NCBI GenBank assembly: GCA_007922225.1
Contig: ML679946.1
Span: forward strand, 93,563,614 to 93,627,613
Direction of reading: 5' to 3'
Length of the DNA: 64,000 nt
Source: Emydura subglobosa
Lineage: Eukaryota > Chordata > Testudines > Chelidae
Shown piece after piece: positions 59,100 through 64,000 of the stretch. The position numbers were made by a program, and so were the translations under genes. The notes under the pieces are model-generated. The model was not told where the DNA came from and searched no databases. It saw nothing but the letters and a program-made list of their open reading frames with translations. How positions within the stretch are numbered: the first letter of the stretch is position 1; each line of letters begins with the position of its first letter.

Positions 59100-62000
59100 C
59101 TATAATAAAAGAAAGATTGTCAAAAAGACCACCTCTGATTGGCTTGTAATTGAATAGCAGCAGCCAGTTTCATAATATTTGTAAGTAAATAGTGAATAAT
59201 TCCAGGGGCTGGAAGCATTACAGATGCATTGTGTTTAGCCCTCTGGGAAGGTCTTGGGTCACTCAATTCCTTCAAGTCAATTAAAGAGTTGAAATGAACA
59301 GTTCAGAAGGGAGACTTATCCTGAAGAGCTAAATGGTTGTGAGAACGCTAAAGGACAGCTATAAGTTGATTAAAGCTTTGTAAAAGAACTCTGTCAACTT
59401 GAAATATAGTCAATTTAAAAAGTAAATTAAAAGTAGTTTCAGGTACTACAGCAGTCTGAGTTCCCTACCAATTTCTATGGTTTTACTGTAGCCATTTCCC
59501 TGTTACCCACACAAACAAAATTGACTATTCAGAGGAAACAGTGAAACTAACTGCATAAAAACACTGTCAAATGAACTAATAATAACCTAGACAAGAATAT
59601 TTTATTCTCTATTCTCATTCAGTAATTGTAGAGGTTATTTGTAGTGATAGTAGGTATAACATTTTTAAATACAATGCTGACTTTTCAGGCTGTTTCTCTT
59701 TTAAAAATAAACTGGAATCAGAGTGGTAAATTTAAAGAAAAACAAAACAAAACTAAGAATTTGCTTTTGTAAACACACATGAATCCATTATTGAAGTTGA
59801 ACAATGCATAAGAGTATCACTACTCAAGTAAATAATTGTTTTCTGGATTGTTCCCTACATTTGCAACAAAGAAGCCTCTACAGACTGCAATACTTTTAAG
59901 GTACAAATAAGTCAAATTTTTGGACTAAACTTCTGGCCCAGTTCTTTTAACCTCATAAAACGTCCGATGGACCCATTCACAACCTAGTGGAAGGGATGAA
60001 ACAAGTCAATACACCTTCAGAAAGAACTTCTCTGTGAAAGCTCCAAATTAAAATAAAGTCAAAAAAATAAAAAGCCAGCCTGGTTTGTGGGGTATGAAAT
60101 TCTAAAGTCACTTTAGGAGCTTCTTAAGACATTTTAGGCCCATTCTCTTATAAATTTATTACTGGGCACACTAAGCACTTTACTAAATATGTTTGCTTAC
60201 ATAATTAATTGTTCATGATTGAGAGAATTGATATAGAATAGAACTGTTTAAATTGATTATTTTAGATCACTTAAAGACAAAGGGAACAACTTCAGAGCAA
60301 TGTTTACGGTGCTAGGTTTACATTCACAAATGTTCAATTAATACACTGCATTTTAGCAATGCATCTGGATTTGGACTGTTACCTAAAATGTAAGTGGCTT
60401 AATTCTGACAAAGCAAAATAGTCATAGTTAAATGATATAAAATAACAATAGTAAAAAAATATATAACAATATATCCAATTCAGAGCCCATTATGTACTCA
60501 ACTGTACAATAACTTATTAGCATTTCAAATGCAGCTACATTTTCACAAGTTCAAAACTACAGCATCTTCAATACTGTCTCTTTTTTATACTGTTTTTTCT
60601 TTTCATTTAAATTACACCAGAACAATGGATAAAATATAATTTTACATAAACACAATCTTTTCTTTAGTTATAGCAAGGTATATTTTATTTTATCATGCCT
60701 TACATTGTGATGGAAACTAAAAAAAATTGGATGGAGTGGAAAATCCAGAAATTGGATTGTGGAGTGGAAAAGCCACAAATTTTCCACAAATTGGGAAACT
60801 GTGATGGAAACTAAAAAATTGTAAAACTGGCCAATACCAACACTAAGAATGTTTTAGCCTTAAACTTGGAAGGCCTCAGCGTGGTACAATGTGTATGGTA
60901 GCTGACCCTTTCTGCTGCCTCCCAAATGGCAATCAAATGCTGCATTACTACTCCAAACACCATAAACCACCTCAGAAAGTACTTATCTTGAATGTATTGT
61001 GAAGCTTACATCAGTTTCAACTAGGATTATGATGGTTACTCAGAAAAGCTAGTGAAATTCTTCACTTATCTTTAGGTTTGGAATTTCTGCATTAGAATTT
61101 TTTTTTTTTTTTTGGCAAAATACAACTGTTGATGTGTGAATTATGAGATGTTTCAGTGATAAAGCTTGTGCAGAGATATTATAATACTGAACCAAACAAG
61201 ACAGTCAGGCAGAACTTCTGTGTTTTCTTGAAGGGAAGTTTAGAAATAGATGATAGAAAATAAGTCCTTCATAGTGAAACCTAATTAGAAAACTAGAGAA
61301 AATTCATTTATTGGGGGTGGGTTTGCATTATTTACAGAGTGCCATCACTGAGCATAACAACATATAAAGAATGCCATCTCTGGCCTTAAGGAGCTTATGA
61401 GCTTAATCAGACTGACAACACAGTTCAGTTTTGTACTTTTATACTTAAGTATTATCTCTATTTGAACAAATATAACATATATACTCATTCAGTGCAGTGT
61501 TTGCACAATAACTTGCACAATAACTTGCACAATTCTAAATGAGGTTTCTAGGTGTTACAGCAACAATTATCATCCCATCTTCTATTTAATAATTTCAAAA
61601 CAGATGCACTTTTGTCCCCAAAATATGTTAAATTCTTACATCTGATAGGCAAATACTTTACTACACTATATTTTGCTTCCAAGAAAGTTATTATAAAAAG
61701 CAGAGTGCAATTATGTTGCATCCAAGTTTCAAATTAATTTTTATTCATAATTATTGTCTTTGGAAGGAGCAGCTTTACATTCCTGTACTAGTCCAAAATA
61801 TATATTATATATCCATCTATCGATCGATTGATAGATAAAACATTATTCCAAATTGGTGTGTTTAGAATAGTTATTTTACAGATAGAAAATTAAAATATTT
61901 TTATTCTATAAAAATAGAAAATTCAAAAATTCCAACAAGAGCTTTATACAGGTAGATTCATAAAATCTGTATTGCCATAGTCAGAGATGAGTAATTTTAT

Positions 62001-63454
62001 GGCATTTTATAAAAGCCTTGAATGCTTTTGAAATAAGAATGTAAAAATTTGTAGATTGTTGTATTTAAAGAACTATTGTAGGAGGTCAAATCGAAAACAT
62101 TATAATCTTGAAGATTACATTTATAAGCCTATAATTTAGTACCCTGGAACTAAGATTCAAAGCAATAGAAGCTCCCACAAAGAGATTTACTCTTTCATCT
62201 AAAAGGTATTGAAACGCCTAATATAATAATAATTACAGGTAAATGAAGTATTTAATTGTAAATGAAGTAATACAAATATTGAAACTACATCTTGATCTTG
62301 AAAATGGCATCTCAATTTCTTTGACAGATATTTAAGACATTCTCGTAGGAGAAATAACATATTAATAGAATAAAACAAGTGTCATTGGTACACTGCTTCT
62401 GTGGATCAACCATTGTTAATTTGGCACATAATACATTTTTCCATGCAAAACTTCTACCTTTCAGGGTCCACCTGATATATTTTACACTAACAGATATTGG
62501 TTCTTTTGAAGGATAAATGGTCTCGACTATTCCCTTTTTTAAAGCAACTATCCTGAGTGGGATCACTTTTGTTGCCTTTCAGGAGAATACTGCCAGACTA
62601 CTGACATCACAAGTAATCAGAAAAGCAACTGGTCCCATTAAATGAGGAAAGAAGCCTTAAACCGAGCACCTTTTACTATAGATGATTAAAAATCCTATGG
62701 CAAAAAATTATGTTAAGATTTAGGTTGTTTGGTGGTATGTCATCCCTTTCCAAAACACTGAGCTGAGCAAAACTCGAACTACTTAAAACAAGGAAATGCA
62801 CAGTTAAGGTTGTCTATACAACCTACACAGTTCTGCGCAGAAAAGAAACATTGCACCCTGAAGGTATGTATGCACCTCTTCTCCTTCCTCACAGACATGA
62901 AAGGGTGAAAAACATAGATTAACTCATGTAACAATCACAGCTCTGTCATACCCCTCATACCTCCACAGATGTTACAAATACCCCTCTATTAAGAAGAGCT
63001 ACCTACTGCCTTTACCATTCAGTACAAATACACCTGACCCAGACCACACAATACCAGAAATGCATGCAAATAAAAAATGTTTAGACTGCTCTCACATACA
63101 CAACTCATTACTACAATACCCTCTGTAATAAAACTCCTGTACCCGGCTAATTATAAAATATACAGGGGACTTTTGTTTTTGGGGGTTTATTAATTTCATT
63201 TTCCAGGATTTATTTTAGCAATTTTCATGTTCTATGTGAGGTTTTGAGTCTCTCTCTTTGATTCTGTAATTAGAAGATTTTTTTTCAGGTACTTCCCAAA
63301 ATTCTTGCCAAGATAGGATCTACTATATTTACATTTTTATTATATGTATAAAAATGACTTACATTTGAGCTTAACCTTTTTCTCCTTGTTTTTGAACACC
63401 TGGTTTAGTGTTTGTCCCTAATGCGCTTTAACATAGCAAGAGCAATTATGTTAA
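59100..63454. other. ASAP1 intron, almost free of recognised repeats
   Basis: About 4.4 kb of AT-rich intron. Seen: a 19-bp direct repeat (TGTGATGGAAACTAAAAAA) at 60706 and 60800, a poly-T run near 61099-61115, and a near-perfect 22-bp palindrome (ATCTATCGATCGATTGATAG...) near 61816. No upstream ASAP1 exon found. Confidence 0.5.
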
Positions 63455-64000
63455 AATGAACTAGGAAGCATATGTACTAAAATCTCATTTTGTGGGCACA
63501 TTAGTAGTGATGGAAAGGTAAGGGAGATGTCATTTGATTTGTAAAAATCTACAAAAATCTACTTCAATGGTGTCGTCTTCTGTGGCGTGGCGGGGGGTAA
63601 GAGTGTGTACTCTCCCCACCCTGCTCCCACCTCCAGGATCTCCAGTTGCTGAAAATACAACATCATCAGAAATGGAAATGGGTCAAGTTGGGTATAATTT
63701 GAAAACTCTTTCTCCCACAAACTCAATGGTACCAAACATGAAAAAATGAGTACAAGTATGTAGATATATATATTTGAGAAAATGTTTAAAAATAAACATT
63801 TTAAAACTTATACTTTAACACATGGCTGCACTACATACATAAAAAAAAGACAGTGATCTTTGGCAGTGCTATGGAAGTTATACTTAACATGTAGAACTGA
63901 AAACATGTATTCATCAAAGTCATAATCTGTGTCCTCTCAGGGCATGACTTCTAGACATGTTGACAACAATAACCTTCATCCACATCACACTTGTGCAAGA
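63455..64000 (-). mobile_element. Second XPG/TIR transposon copy, 3' end (runs off window)
   Basis: 63455-63835 matches the terminal repeat of the element at 8146-13125 (AGGGAGATGTCATTTGATTT, GGTACCAAACATGAAAAA). 63836-64000 then matches, on the minus strand, the C-terminal coding end: DEYMFSVLHVKYNFHS here against DEYVLSVLHIKANFPS in the first copy. So this copy is oriented opposite to the first and its body lies beyond the window. Confidence 0.7.

Larger units (their letters stand above)
1..64000 (-). other. ASAP1: ASAP1 locus, internal part (BAR-domain exons and introns)
   Basis: ASAP1 is an Arf GTPase-activating protein acting at focal adhesions, podosomes and membrane-recycling sites. 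Its N-terminal BAR domain dimerises and senses or bends membranes. Only that domain is encoded here. The eight exons, all with GT-AG borders and compatible phases, sum to 723 bp (241 codons) without a stop. Introns in gene order are 11,025, 15,723, 355, 14,044, 820, 2,423 and 7,092 bp, with incomplete outer introns. The paralogue ASAP2 is less likely: the last exon reads LTALRDLIKSSLQ, the ASAP1 form as I recall it. Promoter, first exons and everything after the BAR domain lie outside the window. Confidence 0.95.

Noticed and set aside
1..64000. CRISPR arrays, tRNA or rRNA genes, bacterial-type operons
   Set aside because: None seen; the splice structure, SINEs and LINEs are eukaryotic, and no cloverleaf or regularly spaced repeat was found.

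Overview
The window looks like vertebrate, most likely turtle, intronic DNA carrying one host gene, ASAP1, on the minus strand. Eight short exons with clean GT-AG borders join into exactly 241 codons (723 bp). They match the BAR (Arf-GAP N-terminal) region of ASAP1, about residues 63 to 303 of the human protein as I remember it. In gene order (right to left) they are 59027-59099, 47856-48001, 32058-32132, 31653-31702, 17479-17608, 16573-16658, 14074-14149 and 6895-6981. The start of the gene lies to the right of the window, and the PH, ArfGAP, ankyrin and SH3 parts lie to the left. I see no other host gene, no RNA gene and no CRISPR array.

Almost everything else recognisable is transposon-derived, and the mix is what suggests a turtle. 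There are seven CR1 LINE fragments, several ending in TATGATTCTATG-type tails. There are five minus-strand fragments of DIRS-type tyrosine-recombinase retrotransposons (674-3461, 17970-24045, 24378-26600, 27483-29537, 37440-41048). There are also Penelope-like tails, a degraded L2-like LINE, MIR-type SINEs, a Tc1/mariner MITE, hAT-like elements, LTR pieces and foldback elements. CR1 copies sit inside DIRS copies three times, so those CR1 insertions came later.

The most unusual object is at about 8146-13125, in the intron between the last two exons of the window. It is a degenerate element with terminal inverted repeats of roughly 300 bp. Between them lie the remains of one long protein: a Cys/His-rich N-terminal region, then acidic motifs resembling an XPG/PIN-type nuclease, then a conserved C-terminal tail. 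I infer an Academ-like DNA transposon. A second copy enters at 63455 and runs off the right end in the opposite orientation. The first copy is itself interrupted by a 1,085-bp GC-rich hAT-like element (10047-11131) flanked by an exact 8-bp duplication, CTCATTAG.

Intron contents by region: 1-6894 holds a Penelope tail, a MITE and DIRS-1. 6982-14073 holds the XPG/TIR element, the hAT-like insertion and a MITE. 14150-17478 is mostly plain AT-rich intron. 17609-31652 is packed with DIRS and CR1. 32133-47855 holds CR1, DIRS-4, a Penelope tail and a MIR. 48002-59026 holds L2, a mariner MITE, an LTR, a foldback element and CR1. 59100-64000 is nearly empty until the second XPG/TIR copy. Family names rest on motif recognition without database searches.
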